A stretch of DNA of 6,747 nucleotides, taken from Deltaproteobacteria bacterium. Its GTDB lineage: Bacteria; Desulfobacterota; Dissulfuribacteria; Dissulfuribacterales; UBA3076. The position numbers and the translations under genes are program-made. The stretch covers positions 1 through 6,747 of the forward strand of contig JAUWHV010000082.1 of assembly GCA_030605675.1 (NCBI GenBank). Direction: 5' to 3'. The notes beneath the pieces are model-generated. The model made no database searches. It was given only the letters and a program-made list of their open reading frames with translations, and was not told where the DNA came from. This document shows positions 1 to 6,444 of the stretch, piece by piece. Every line of letters begins with the position of its first letter. Positions within the stretch are counted from its first letter, which is position 1.

Positions 1-204
1 CTGAAGGTAGAAGGCTGAAGTAACCGCCCGCCCTAGTTGAATAGAAAAACAAGGACATTCAACGGGGTAAACTTCGCTCAAGACGCAAAGGACGCAAAGA
101 AATGACGGGGATGAAAAAAAAGGCTTACCGCAGAGTTTAGAGGATTCATCTCTGTTCGATCGTTGCGAAATGCTTGAAATCCTTCAGCCTTCAACCTTCA
201 ACCT
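1..204. repeat. Inverted heptanucleotide arrays flanking a 160-bp non-coding leader
   Basis: Positions 1-21 read as three 7-nt units (CTGAAGG, TAGAAGG, CTGAAGT). Positions 181-201 read CCTTCAG, CCTTCAA, CCTTCAA, followed by a partial unit. The second array is close to the reverse complement of the first (roughly 18 of 20 positions), so the two arms could pair across about 160 bp. The left arm touches the window edge and may continue beyond it. The unit resembles the GCTGAAA heptads inside the receiver gene at 6596-6623. Only trivial ORFs occur between the arms. The right arm ends about 40 bp before the start codon of the cysteine synthase fusion, so any promoter must lie in or between the arms. 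I could not pick out a convincing -35/-10 pair. Confidence 0.75.
82..99 (+). repeat. Tandem 9-mer GACGCAAAG x2
   Basis: GACGCAAAG occurs twice in a row at 82-90 and 91-99, inside the leader bounded by the heptad arms. It is a different unit from the flanking heptads. It belongs with the other 7-9 nt tandem repeats that fill the non-coding gaps of this window. No function is visible. Confidence 0.7.
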
Positions 205-235
205 GAATAGTTACAATTGCTGAAGGATTCGATTC

Positions 236-240
236 GGAGA
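236..240 (+). promoter_or_regulatory. Ribosome binding site of the cysteine synthase-CysRS fusion
   Basis: GGAGA lies 3 nt before the ATG at 244, which is short spacing but workable. It supports ATG 244 over the in-frame TTG at 217, which has no Shine-Dalgarno-like sequence before it. Starting at 244 also gives the short N-terminal lead before IGNTPL that is usual for CysM proteins. Confidence 0.6.
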
Positions 241-243
241 CAA

Positions 244-2601
244 ATGAGAAAGCCTGTTAAAAACATCCTGGACACAATTGGTAATACTCCGCTTATCCCT
301 ATTCGCCGTCTCGATCCCGGTAAGGAAGTCACTATCCTGGCAAAGATGGAAAGCTTTAATCCGGGAGGCTCGATTAAAGATCGTATTGCTCTTTCCATGA
401 TTGAAAGGGCGGAAGAACGGGGAGAACTCACAAAGGACAGAATAATCCTTGAGGCAAGCAGCGGTAATACAGGCATTGGTCTTGCGATGGTATCGGCTGT
501 AAAGGGTTATCGCTGTCTTATCGCCATGAGCGAGGCAGCCAGTATCGAGCGTCGTCAAATCATGCGGGCCTATGGTGCCGAGATCCTCCTGACTCCCGCC
601 CGCCTGGGGACTGATGGTGCCATAGAGGCAGTATACAAGCTGGCACTTGAAAACCCTGCCCGCTACTTCTGCACAGACCAGTACAACAACCCTGACAATT
701 CTCTGGCGCACTATCATGGTACTGCCCCGGAGATCTGGGAGCAGACCGAAGGCAAGATAGATGTAGTAGTCACCGCCATGGGAACCACAGGCACGCTGAT
801 GGGAATTACGCAACGCTTTCGAGAATTCAATCCAAAGGTCCGGATAGTCGGCGTGGAGCCCTATTTTGGTCACGGCATCCAGGGACTTAAGAATATGAAG
901 GAATCCTACCGGCCGGGGATCTTTGACAAGCGCCTGCCGGATGACATTGTCAATGTGCATGACGATGAGGCCTTTGATCTGACCAAAAGGCTTGCGCGCG
1001 AGGAAGGGCTTTTTGTCGGGATGAGTTCAGGGGCTGCCATGGTTGTGGCACTTTCAGAGGCTGCGAAGCTTAAACAGGGCCTTGTGGTCGTGATTTTTCC
1101 TGACGGAGGCGACCGTTACCTGAGCACAGATATTTTTTCAGTTCCACAGGTTGAGGAGGCAGATCAGGCCAAAGCCCTGAAGCTCATTAACACCCTTACC
1201 CGGAGAAAGGAGATCTTTGAGCCCCTTAACCCGGGAAAGGCAGGGATTTACTCCTGTGGACCCACTGTCCAGGAATTCGCCCACCTTGGACTCTGCAGAA
1301 GGCTGGTGGTTGCTGATCTTTTGAAACGCACACTTGAATACCAGGGCTATGAGGTCACCCACGTGATGAATATCACAGACCTGGATGACAAAACGATCCA
1401 GGCCGCCCTGTCTCAAGGGATAAGTCTCAAGGAGCTCACAGACCGTTATACCCAGGCATTTATGGAGGACGTATCATCCCTGAACATCAGGCCTGCTGCC
1501 TGCTATCCCAGGGCAAGCGCCCATGTTGATGCAATGATTCAACTGACCGAGCGACTCATTGACGCAGGTTATGCATATGTCAAACACGGTTCTGTATATT
1601 TTGACATCTCAAAACTACCATCATATGGAAGGCTTTCCAGGGTGGATCTTTCAGGCATTGATATTGGAAGGACAGTGGATCTTGACGACTACGAGAAGGA
1701 CAGCCCTGTTGACTTCACCCTCTTCAAGCGTGTGACCCTGGATGAGCTCAAAAGGGGAATTGGGTTTGAGACAAAATGGGGGCAGGTCAGGCCGGGCTGG
1801 CACATAGAGTGTGCTGCCATGTCAATGCGCTATCTGGGAGAATTTTTTGATATCCATACAAGCGGCTGTGACCTTATTTTTCCCCATCATGAAAACGAGA
1901 TTGCCATTGCAATGGCCCTTACGAACCGGCCACTTGCCCGGACCTGGATTCACAGCGAGCTTATTCTGGTTGACGGAAAGAAGATGTCGCGCTCAGCAGG
2001 CAATGTTGTCACCCTGCGGGATTTAAATAAAAAGGGCTTTACCGGAAGGCATGTGAGATTTTTCCTGCTCAGGACACACTACAGAAAGCCCCTTCATTTC
2101 TCCTACGACCATTTGGAAGAATCAGCCAAGGCAGTGAAGCGGCTTGACTACTTTGTCTCTGAGATCCAGGCCCTTACTACGGGTAAAGACCCTGCCGGAG
2201 AACCGGGACCGGCAATTAAAAAGGCCCTGGAGGCCATGAAAAACGACTTTAACCAGGCCATTAATGATGACCTTAACATTTCAAAGGCCCTGGGAGCAAT
2301 TTTCAGATTGATCAGGCATGTAAATTCGCTCATTTCTGACCAAAGGCTTTCACCCATGGATGCTGGAAATGTCATGGATGCCCTGCAGGATGTGGACAAG
2401 GTCCTTGGGTGCCTGGATATTTCTATCCCTGATCCTGAGCTGTCAAGGAAAATCCGGGATCTAGTCTCCAGGAGGGAGGAAGCCAGGACATCAAGGGACT
2501 GGGACAGGGCAGATGATATCCGGCAGCGACTCCTCGATCTTGGAGTGGAAGTAATGGACACCCCGGGCGGAATTCGCTGGAGATGGATTAAGAGGGTTTA
2601 G
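244..2601 (+). CDS. Fused CysM-type cysteine synthase / cysteinyl-tRNA synthetase
   Basis: A single 785-aa frame holds two complete enzymes. Residues 1-300 are a PLP-dependent cysteine synthase, which makes cysteine from an activated serine and sulfide. Visible marks are IGNTPL, the PLP lysine K45 in NPGGSIKDR, the phosphate loop SSGNTG (72-77), MGTTGT, SSGAA and GDRYLST. The pattern DQYNNPDN..AHY..T.PEIW and the short length point to the CysM branch. K216 (GLKNM) falls near the Arg of CysM proteins. After about 11 linker residues, 312-785 form a class I cysteinyl-tRNA synthetase: NITDLDD, RPGWHIEC, FPHHENE, and the C-terminal DWDRADDIR...DTPGGIRW region. Zinc ligands C338, C523, H548 and E552 are present. 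HIGH reads HLGL (347-350), KMSKS reads KMSRS (580-584), and the usual GGGSD segment reads TSGCD. It is probably cotranscribed with the next two genes. Both domain calls are secure; aminoacylation activity is less certain. Confidence 0.95.
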   Translation: MRKPVKNILDTIGNTPLIPIRRLDPGKEVTILAKMESFNPGGSIKDRIALSMIERAEERGELTKDRIILEASSGNTGIGLAMVSAVKGYRCLIAMSEAASIERRQIMRAYGAEILLTPARLGTDGAIEAVYKLALENPARYFCTDQYNNPDNSLAHYHGTAPEIWEQTEGKIDVVVTAMGTTGTLMGITQRFREFNPKVRIVGVEPYFGHGIQGLKNMKESYRPGIFDKRLPDDIVNVHDDEAFDLTKRLAREEGLFVGMSSGAAMVVALSEAAKLKQGLVVVIFPDGGDRYLSTDIFSVPQVEEADQAKALKLINTLTRRKEIFEPLNPGKAGIYSCGPTVQEFAHLGLCRRLVVADLLKRTLEYQGYEVTHVMNITDLDDKTIQAALSQGISLKELTDRYTQAFMEDVSSLNIRPAACYPRASAHVDAMIQLTERLIDAGYAYVKHGSVYFDISKLPSYGRLSRVDLSGIDIGRTVDLDDYEKDSPVDFTLFKRVTLDELKRGIGFETKWGQVRPGWHIECAAMSMRYLGEFFDIHTSGCDLIFPHHENEIAIAMALTNRPLARTWIHSELILVDGKKMSRSAGNVVTLRDLNKKGFTGRHVRFFLLRTHYRKPLHFSYDHLEESAKAVKRLDYFVSEIQALTTGKDPAGEPGPAIKKALEAMKNDFNQAINDDLNISKALGAIFRLIRHVNSLISDQRLSPMDAGNVMDALQDVDKVLGCLDISIPDPELSRKIRDLVSRREEARTSRDWDRADDIRQRLLDLGVEVMDTPGGIRWRWIKRV

Positions 2602-2604
2602 GGA
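2600..2604 (+). promoter_or_regulatory. Ribosome binding site of the DUF89 gene overlapping the upstream stop codon
   Basis: AGGGA begins inside the TAG stop codon (2599-2601) of the fusion gene and lies 5 nt before the ATG at 2610. This arrangement suggests translational coupling between the two genes. Confidence 0.6.
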
Positions 2605-2609
2605 AAATT

Positions 2610-3458
2610 ATGCGCACATTTTTGGATTGCATTCCATGTTTTATGATCCAGGCCCTGAGAACCGGGCGTCTGGTGGGCCTTTCCGACGAGAAAATCCGCA
2701 AACTGCTGATAGATCTGGGGGGGAAAATCAAAAATATTAAGCTGGATGATCCGCCACCCAAGACAGCAGTGATGGTATATGATCTTATAAGCAGCTATAC
2801 AGGCGAAACAGACCCTTTTAAAACAGTGAAAAAGCAAGGGACTGAGAAGGCGCTTGCCCTTTATCCTCAGTTGAAAAAGAACGTCTCAGAGTCTGAAGAC
2901 CCTTTGGGACTTGCTATGCAGCTTGCCACAATAGGAAATGTCATTGATTTCGGGATATCATCAAGTTATGACCTGGAATCAGAGATTCAAAAAATAATGG
3001 ACCAGTCTTTTGGCCGATGGGATGAAGAGGAATTTAAAAAGGCAATAACCCGGGCGGACTGGATTCTCTATCTGGGTGACAACACAGGGGAGACGGTCTT
3101 TGACCGCCTGCTGATAGAGACCCTGGCACATACGGTCACTTATGTGGTCAGAGAAAAACCGATTATTAACGATGCTACCAGAGAAGACGCCCTGGAAGCA
3201 GGCCTTGATAAAACAGCAACCATCATTTCATCCGGATGTGCTGCTCCTGGTACTGTTTTGGACCAGTGCACTCCGGAATTCCGTGAGTTGTTCAGAAAAG
3301 CCCCTGTCATCATCAGTAAAGGTCAGGGAAATTACGAAACCCTGTCGGAATCGGACGCCCCTATCTTTTTCTTCCTGAAGGCCAAATGTGATGTGGTGGC
3401 AAGGCACCTTGGAGTAAAAAAAGGTGATCTGGTCCTTACTTCCGGCTACCTGAACTAA
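2610..3458 (+). CDS. DUF89 / ARMT1-like family protein, putative metal-dependent phosphatase
   Basis: The 282-aa protein matches DUF89 by motif order: an N-terminal cysteine pair C7-I-P-C10, GNVIDFG (109-115), LGDNTGE (155-161) followed by FDRLLIE, PIINDAT (184-190), and KGQGNYE (237-243). Members bind a divalent metal through the Asp/Asn residues of these motifs. They have been proposed as damage-control phosphatases acting on sugar-phosphate or other metabolite phosphates; the eukaryotic relative ARMT1 has been reported as a carboxyl methyltransferase. The substrate here cannot be read from sequence. The length is close to that of the archaeal and bacterial single-domain type, and no signal peptide or membrane segment is visible, so it should be cytosolic. 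It starts 8 bp after the fusion gene and ends 10 bp before murJ, so all three are likely cotranscribed. The family call is firm; the function is inferred. Confidence 0.85.
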   Translation: MRTFLDCIPCFMIQALRTGRLVGLSDEKIRKLLIDLGGKIKNIKLDDPPPKTAVMVYDLISSYTGETDPFKTVKKQGTEKALALYPQLKKNVSESEDPLGLAMQLATIGNVIDFGISSSYDLESEIQKIMDQSFGRWDEEEFKKAITRADWILYLGDNTGETVFDRLLIETLAHTVTYVVREKPIINDATREDALEAGLDKTATIISSGCAAPGTVLDQCTPEFRELFRKAPVIISKGQGNYETLSESDAPIFFFLKAKCDVVARHLGVKKGDLVLTSGYLN

Positions 3459-3468
3459 TCAGGCAATC

Positions 3469-5067
3469 TTGAGCACGCAACACACGTCCAACCATGATGG
3501 CAAGGCCGCCCATCTTGCCCGGTCGGCAGGATCGGTGAGTATTGCCGTATTTTTTTCCCGCATATTGGGCCTTGTGAGGGAGCAGGTGCTTGCAGGCCTC
3601 TTTGGTGCAGGTACTGCAATGGACGCCTTTGTTGTGGCCTTCCGGATACCCAATCTTTTAAGGGACCTTTTTGCAGAGGGTGCCCTCAGCGCAGCATTTG
3701 TTACAGTCTTTACCGAATACGATCAAAAACGCTCAAAAGAAGAGACCTGGCGCCTTGTAAACAACGTCCTGGCAGTACTCACTATAGTGGTTTCCCTGAC
3801 CGTTATTCTCGGCATGATCTTTTCAAATGAACTGGTAATGCTGCTCGCCCCAAATTTTGCCAAAGTCGCCGGCAAGGTGGAACTCACCCAGCGGCTGACA
3901 ATCATAATGTTTCCCTTCTTGCTGTTGGTTTCCCTTTCATCCGTCCTTATGGGGATATTGAACACAAAAGGTTATTTCTTTATCCCGTCCCTTGCATCCA
4001 GTTGCTTCAACATGACATCCATAGTTGTCGGCGTAGGACTTGCCCTGCTGTTTCCATTGTGGGGACAACCAGCCATAATGGGTATGGCTATAGGGACCCT
4101 GCTGGGCGGCCTGTCCCAAATGGGAATACAAGTGCCTGTCATTCTGCGCCAGGGGTTCAGATTAAAGCCAGTTATGGATCTGGCGGACCCGGGGCTGAAA
4201 CGCATAACCCGGTTGATAGTGCCTGCCATAATAGGCCTTTCCGCAACCCAGATTAACATTTTTATAAATACAAACTTCGCCTCTCGTTGCGCAGAAGGGA
4301 GTGTTGCCTGGCTGAATTACGCATTCCGGCTCGTACAGTTCCCAATTGGGCTCTTTGGTGTGGCTATTTCCATAGCAACACTTCCTGTCGTGGCAAGGCT
4401 GGCAACCAAGGGAGACCATAAAGTACTGGGTGATACGCTTATTTCGTCTCTTACCCTGGCCTTTGCCCTTACAATTCCGGCTGCAGTGGGGCTGTGGGTC
4501 CTGGCAGAACCCATAGTAGGACTTATCTTCGAACACGGCCGATTTACTCAATCAGACACTTTCATGACAGCCCAGGCCTTGAGGTTTTATTCCATCGGCC
4601 TTCTGGCCTATGCGGCAGTGAAGATAGTAGTACCGGTATTCTATGCCCTTAATGACACCCGATGGCCGGTAATAGGGAGTTTTTTAGCAGTAGCGGTTAA
4701 TATATGCATCATACTTGCCACATTGGACAAATTACAGCACAGGGCCATAGCGCTTTCCACATCGGTCACCATGATACTCAACTTCATGCTCCTGGCCACA
4801 GTGCTTTACAGAAAAATAGACGGGTATCCTGCAGGCAAGCTTTTCATGTCCCTGGGAAAAATTTTCCTGGCCTCTGGCATAATGGGCCTGTTGGTGTGGT
4901 GGGTCCAGGTTCGCATTACAGGCAGCCCGGGGATCTGGCTCTCAACTGTCAAGGTATTTGCATCAATGTCATTGGGCATTGTTTCATACGGGATATTGGC
5001 TTATGTCTTAAAACTGACTGAATTTACTGAAATCATCAATAAAGTTATAAAACGAATTAGGGATTGA
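3469..5067 (+). CDS. murJ: MurJ/MviN lipid II flippase
   Basis: This is a 532-aa polytopic inner-membrane protein of the MOP superfamily that flips lipid II to the outer face for peptidoglycan synthesis. The N-terminal signature is clear: SRILGLVREQVLAGLFGAG, then MDAFVVAFRIPNLLRDLFAEGALSAAF. R31, R37 and R65 sit at a constant offset of 13 from the functionally important E. coli R18, R24 and R52, and R287 in NYAFRLVQFP matches R270. About 14 hydrophobic segments run from residue 20 to about 514, the usual MurJ number, and a basic tail ends the protein. The start is a TTG with a weak AGG at 3461-3463; no ATG occurs before the conserved region, so TTG is the best choice (GTG at 3535 would cut into the first helix region). 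The stop codon lies in the first unit of the downstream repeat patch. It follows the DUF89 gene by 10 bp. Confidence 0.95.
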   Translation: MSTQHTSNHDGKAAHLARSAGSVSIAVFFSRILGLVREQVLAGLFGAGTAMDAFVVAFRIPNLLRDLFAEGALSAAFVTVFTEYDQKRSKEETWRLVNNVLAVLTIVVSLTVILGMIFSNELVMLLAPNFAKVAGKVELTQRLTIIMFPFLLLVSLSSVLMGILNTKGYFFIPSLASSCFNMTSIVVGVGLALLFPLWGQPAIMGMAIGTLLGGLSQMGIQVPVILRQGFRLKPVMDLADPGLKRITRLIVPAIIGLSATQINIFINTNFASRCAEGSVAWLNYAFRLVQFPIGLFGVAISIATLPVVARLATKGDHKVLGDTLISSLTLAFALTIPAAVGLWVLAEPIVGLIFEHGRFTQSDTFMTAQALRFYSIGLLAYAAVKIVVPVFYALNDTRWPVIGSFLAVAVNICIILATLDKLQHRAIALSTSVTMILNFMLLATVLYRKIDGYPAGKLFMSLGKIFLASGIMGLLVWWVQVRITGSPGIWLSTVKVFASMSLGIVSYGILAYVLKLTEFTEIINKVIKRIRD

Positions 5068-5119
5068 GGGATTGAGGAATTGAGGAATTATTGATTGATG
5101 ATTGATGATTGTTGATTGA
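5061..5119 (+). repeat. Octad and heptad tandem repeats at the murJ 3' end
   Basis: GGATTGAG, GGATTGAG, GAATTGAG and a partial unit form an 8-nt array at 5061-5090. It is followed by four 7-nt units, TGATTGA, TGATTGA, TGATTGT, TGATTGA (5092-5119). The first octad contains the murJ TGA stop (5065-5067), so the array meets the gene without a spacer. The heptad recurs as a direct copy at 5254-5274. Confidence 0.8.
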
Positions 5120-5125
5120 AGCCCG

Positions 5126-5156
5126 GTGGAATTTTTTTAGGGGAGTCCTATTCCAC
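5126..5156 (+). other. Imperfect hairpin with a T-rich bulge
   Basis: GTGGAAT (5126-5132) pairs with ATTCCAC (5150-5156). Inside it AGG (5139-5141) can pair with CCT (5147-5149) around a 5-nt loop, leaving six T on one side as a bulge. There is no T-run after the outer stem, so it is not a standard Rho-independent terminator. It lies in the 224-bp gap between murJ and the ATP-grasp gene, and its function is unknown. Confidence 0.45.
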
Positions 5157-5173
5157 GAGGTAAAAATTGAGGG

Positions 5174-5251
5174 TCCGCAGATTATGAAGATTACACGGAT
5201 TATATGTAATTGTTCTTTAATAATCTGCGATAATCTGCGTAATCTGTGGAT
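5174..5251 (+). repeat. Inverted 9-mer array (CGCAGATTA type) forming a long imperfect hairpin
   Basis: Three forward units, CGCAGATTA, TGAAGATTA and CACGGATTA (5176-5202), face three reverse units, TAATCTGCG, TAATCTGCG and TAATCTGTG (5221-5248). Allowing one gap, about 23 of 31 positions pair, with an AT-rich loop of about 17 nt. It could fold in RNA from either strand. Whether it stops murJ transcription or shields the transcript end cannot be told. Confidence 0.75.
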
Positions 5252-5253
5252 GG

Positions 5254-5274
5254 GATTGTTGATTGTTGATTGAG
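5254..5274 (+). repeat. Second copy of the TGATTG-type heptad array
   Basis: GATTGTT, GATTGTT and GATTGAG follow each other directly. This is the same unit and orientation as the array at 5092-5119, so the 9-mer hairpin sits between two direct copies. The TGA at 5271-5273 is the in-frame stop just upstream of the ATP-grasp gene, and the array ends 17 bp before that gene's ATG. Confidence 0.75.
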
Positions 5275-5291
5275 GATTTGGGGTTACGAAG

Positions 5292-6095
5292 ATGCCGGAA
5301 GAAATTACCCGGGCCGACCAAGCTTTGCGGATTGCCCTGGGTTACCAGCTAAGACGCTGCCCATCAGTGCTTTCTATCGGAGTGAGGACCAACCTGGCAG
5401 ATTATTCATCAGGGGAGAGGGCCCTGATCCGGAATGCTTCCAAGGTCTATTTCCCGACCATATTTTTTGCAGATGCCCTGGATGCAATGGGGAAAAAGAC
5501 CTTTCCCAGTGTGCAATGCTATCGGCATTTGGGGAATAAGATAAAGCAGACGCTTCTGTTTAATCTCCTGGACGTCCCCACACCTGAGACCCGCCTGTTT
5601 TACGGCAGACAACAGAAGATGAAAATCCTCGACTATTTTGTTTTTCCTTGTGTAGGGAAGATGCCTATTGGGTCCTCAAAGGGAGAGGGGGTTTTTCTGA
5701 TTAAGAACGAGAATGATCTGGAGGCATATCTCAGTAAGACCAGGATAGCCTATATTCAACAATACATACCCATGGAAAGAGACCTGCGAGTGGTAATTCT
5801 GGGCAAACGCATTGTCCATGCCTACTGGAAGGAATCAGCTCAGGGGGAATTCCGCACCAATGTGGCCAAGGGAGGGAGGATTACACTTGATCCTGTCCCC
5901 GAAGATATCCTGAATCTGGCACTGGATGTTGCTATCCGGTGCAGTTTCGATTTTGTGGGACTTGACATGTGTGAGCATCAGGGAAAAGTTCTTATCCTCG
6001 AGGCGAATATGAATTTCGGTACCCAGGGGTTCAAGGAGGCAGACATAAACTACAGGGAGTTACTCTGCAACATGGTGACATCCGGTGAGATATAG
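5292..6095 (+). CDS. RimK-like ATP-grasp ligase
   Basis: The 267-aa protein carries an ATP-grasp fold of the RimK/LysX type, whose members join a carboxylate to an amine or thiol through an acyl-phosphate. Visible elements are a short N-terminal lobe (1-80), K123 and the glycine loop GSSKGEGV (127-134), the ATP-holding strand YIQQYI (154-159), DLRVVILG (164-171), EFRTNVAKGG (186-195, compare the FRSN..RGG of RimK), and the metal ligands D225 (VGLD), E237 and N239. The usual RimK ending NASPG reads NMNFG (239-243), so this is a separate subgroup and its substrate is unknown. The ATG is the only sensible start because TGA lies in frame at 5271; GGGG at 5280-5283 is a weak ribosome site. It follows a repeat patch and so probably has its own transcript, and it converges on the HPt gene with 21 bp between stops. 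Confidence 0.85.
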   Translation: MPEEITRADQALRIALGYQLRRCPSVLSIGVRTNLADYSSGERALIRNASKVYFPTIFFADALDAMGKKTFPSVQCYRHLGNKIKQTLLFNLLDVPTPETRLFYGRQQKMKILDYFVFPCVGKMPIGSSKGEGVFLIKNENDLEAYLSKTRIAYIQQYIPMERDLRVVILGKRIVHAYWKESAQGEFRTNVAKGGRITLDPVPEDILNLALDVAIRCSFDFVGLDMCEHQGKVLILEANMNFGTQGFKEADINYRELLCNMVTSGEI

Positions 6096-6116
6096 TCTTT
6101 TGATGAAATTACAGTC

Positions 6117-6434
6117 TCACTGACCGGCAAACTCAGCAATAGCTTTCAACCGGTCCTTTAGCGCCTGCGTGGCTTCTGCTGTTCCTTCAAGTTGACCGCT
6201 TCGCCCTTTTTCTTCGATTTCTTTTGCAATCCGGAAAAACTCCATTAACCCAAGGCTGCCGGAAGCGCCTTTCAGGGAATGGGCGGTCTTAGCCGCATCC
6301 TCTGCATTTCCCTCATCAATGGCGGACTGAAGTTTGTCCAGGTCAGTTTTCCCCACGTCAACAAAAAGATCAATCAATTCAAGATATTCACCTTCTTCCA
6401 ATCCAAGATTCTCTGCTAATTCCCTAAAATTCAT
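6117..6434 (-). CDS. HPt domain phosphotransfer protein
   Basis: The 105-aa protein is a single histidine-phosphotransfer domain, a four-helix bundle that carries phosphate between a receiver of a hybrid kinase and a final response regulator. The acceptor is H52 in AHSLKGASGSLG, followed by the helix FFRIAKEIEEKGRSG that is typical of the family. The start at 6434 is fixed by a strong GGGAGG 4 nt upstream. A longer frame opening at 6545 would run through the receiver gene and lacks HPt character. The gene begins 10 bp after the stop of the receiver gene, so the two are cotranscribed and probably partners in one phosphorelay. It is cytosolic, with no other domain. Confidence 0.92.
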   Translation of the reverse strand: MNFRELAENLGLEEGEYLELIDLFVDVGKTDLDKLQSAIDEGNAEDAAKTAHSLKGASGSLGLMEFFRIAKEIEEKGRSGQLEGTAEATQALKDRLKAIAEFAGQ

Positions 6435-6438
6435 AAGA

Positions 6439-6444
6439 CCTCCC
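6439..6444 (-). promoter_or_regulatory. Strong ribosome binding site of the HPt gene
   Basis: Read on the minus strand, TAA GGGAGG TCTT ATG places a near-perfect Shine-Dalgarno directly after the receiver gene stop codon and 4 nt before the HPt ATG. This settles the HPt start and suggests coupling. Confidence 0.85.

Noticed and set aside
217..243. TTG at 217 as the start of the fusion gene
   Set aside because: It adds nine residues, lacks a ribosome site, and the ATG at 244 follows GGAGA and fits the usual CysM N-terminus.
1..243. T-box or SAM riboswitch upstream of the cys/CysRS gene
   Set aside because: A T-box would be tempting before a synthetase gene, but no T-box-like bulge sequence, specifier stem or terminator hairpin is visible; the region is explained by repeats.
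211..960. A 249-codon open frame on the minus strand
   Set aside because: It lies wholly antisense to the cysteine synthase domain, shows no recognisable domain, and the plus frame carries every conserved motif.
4002..4551. Several open frames on both strands inside murJ
   Set aside because: All are shadows of the murJ coding frame, with no domain, no ribosome site and odd composition.
5061..5279. CRISPR array
   Set aside because: The units are 7-9 nt and directly abutting, with no 20-40 nt repeats and no regular unique spacers; no cas gene is present.
6096..6116. Bidirectional terminator between the converging ATP-grasp and HPt genes
   Set aside because: The 21-bp gap contains no inverted repeat or T-run strong enough to call.
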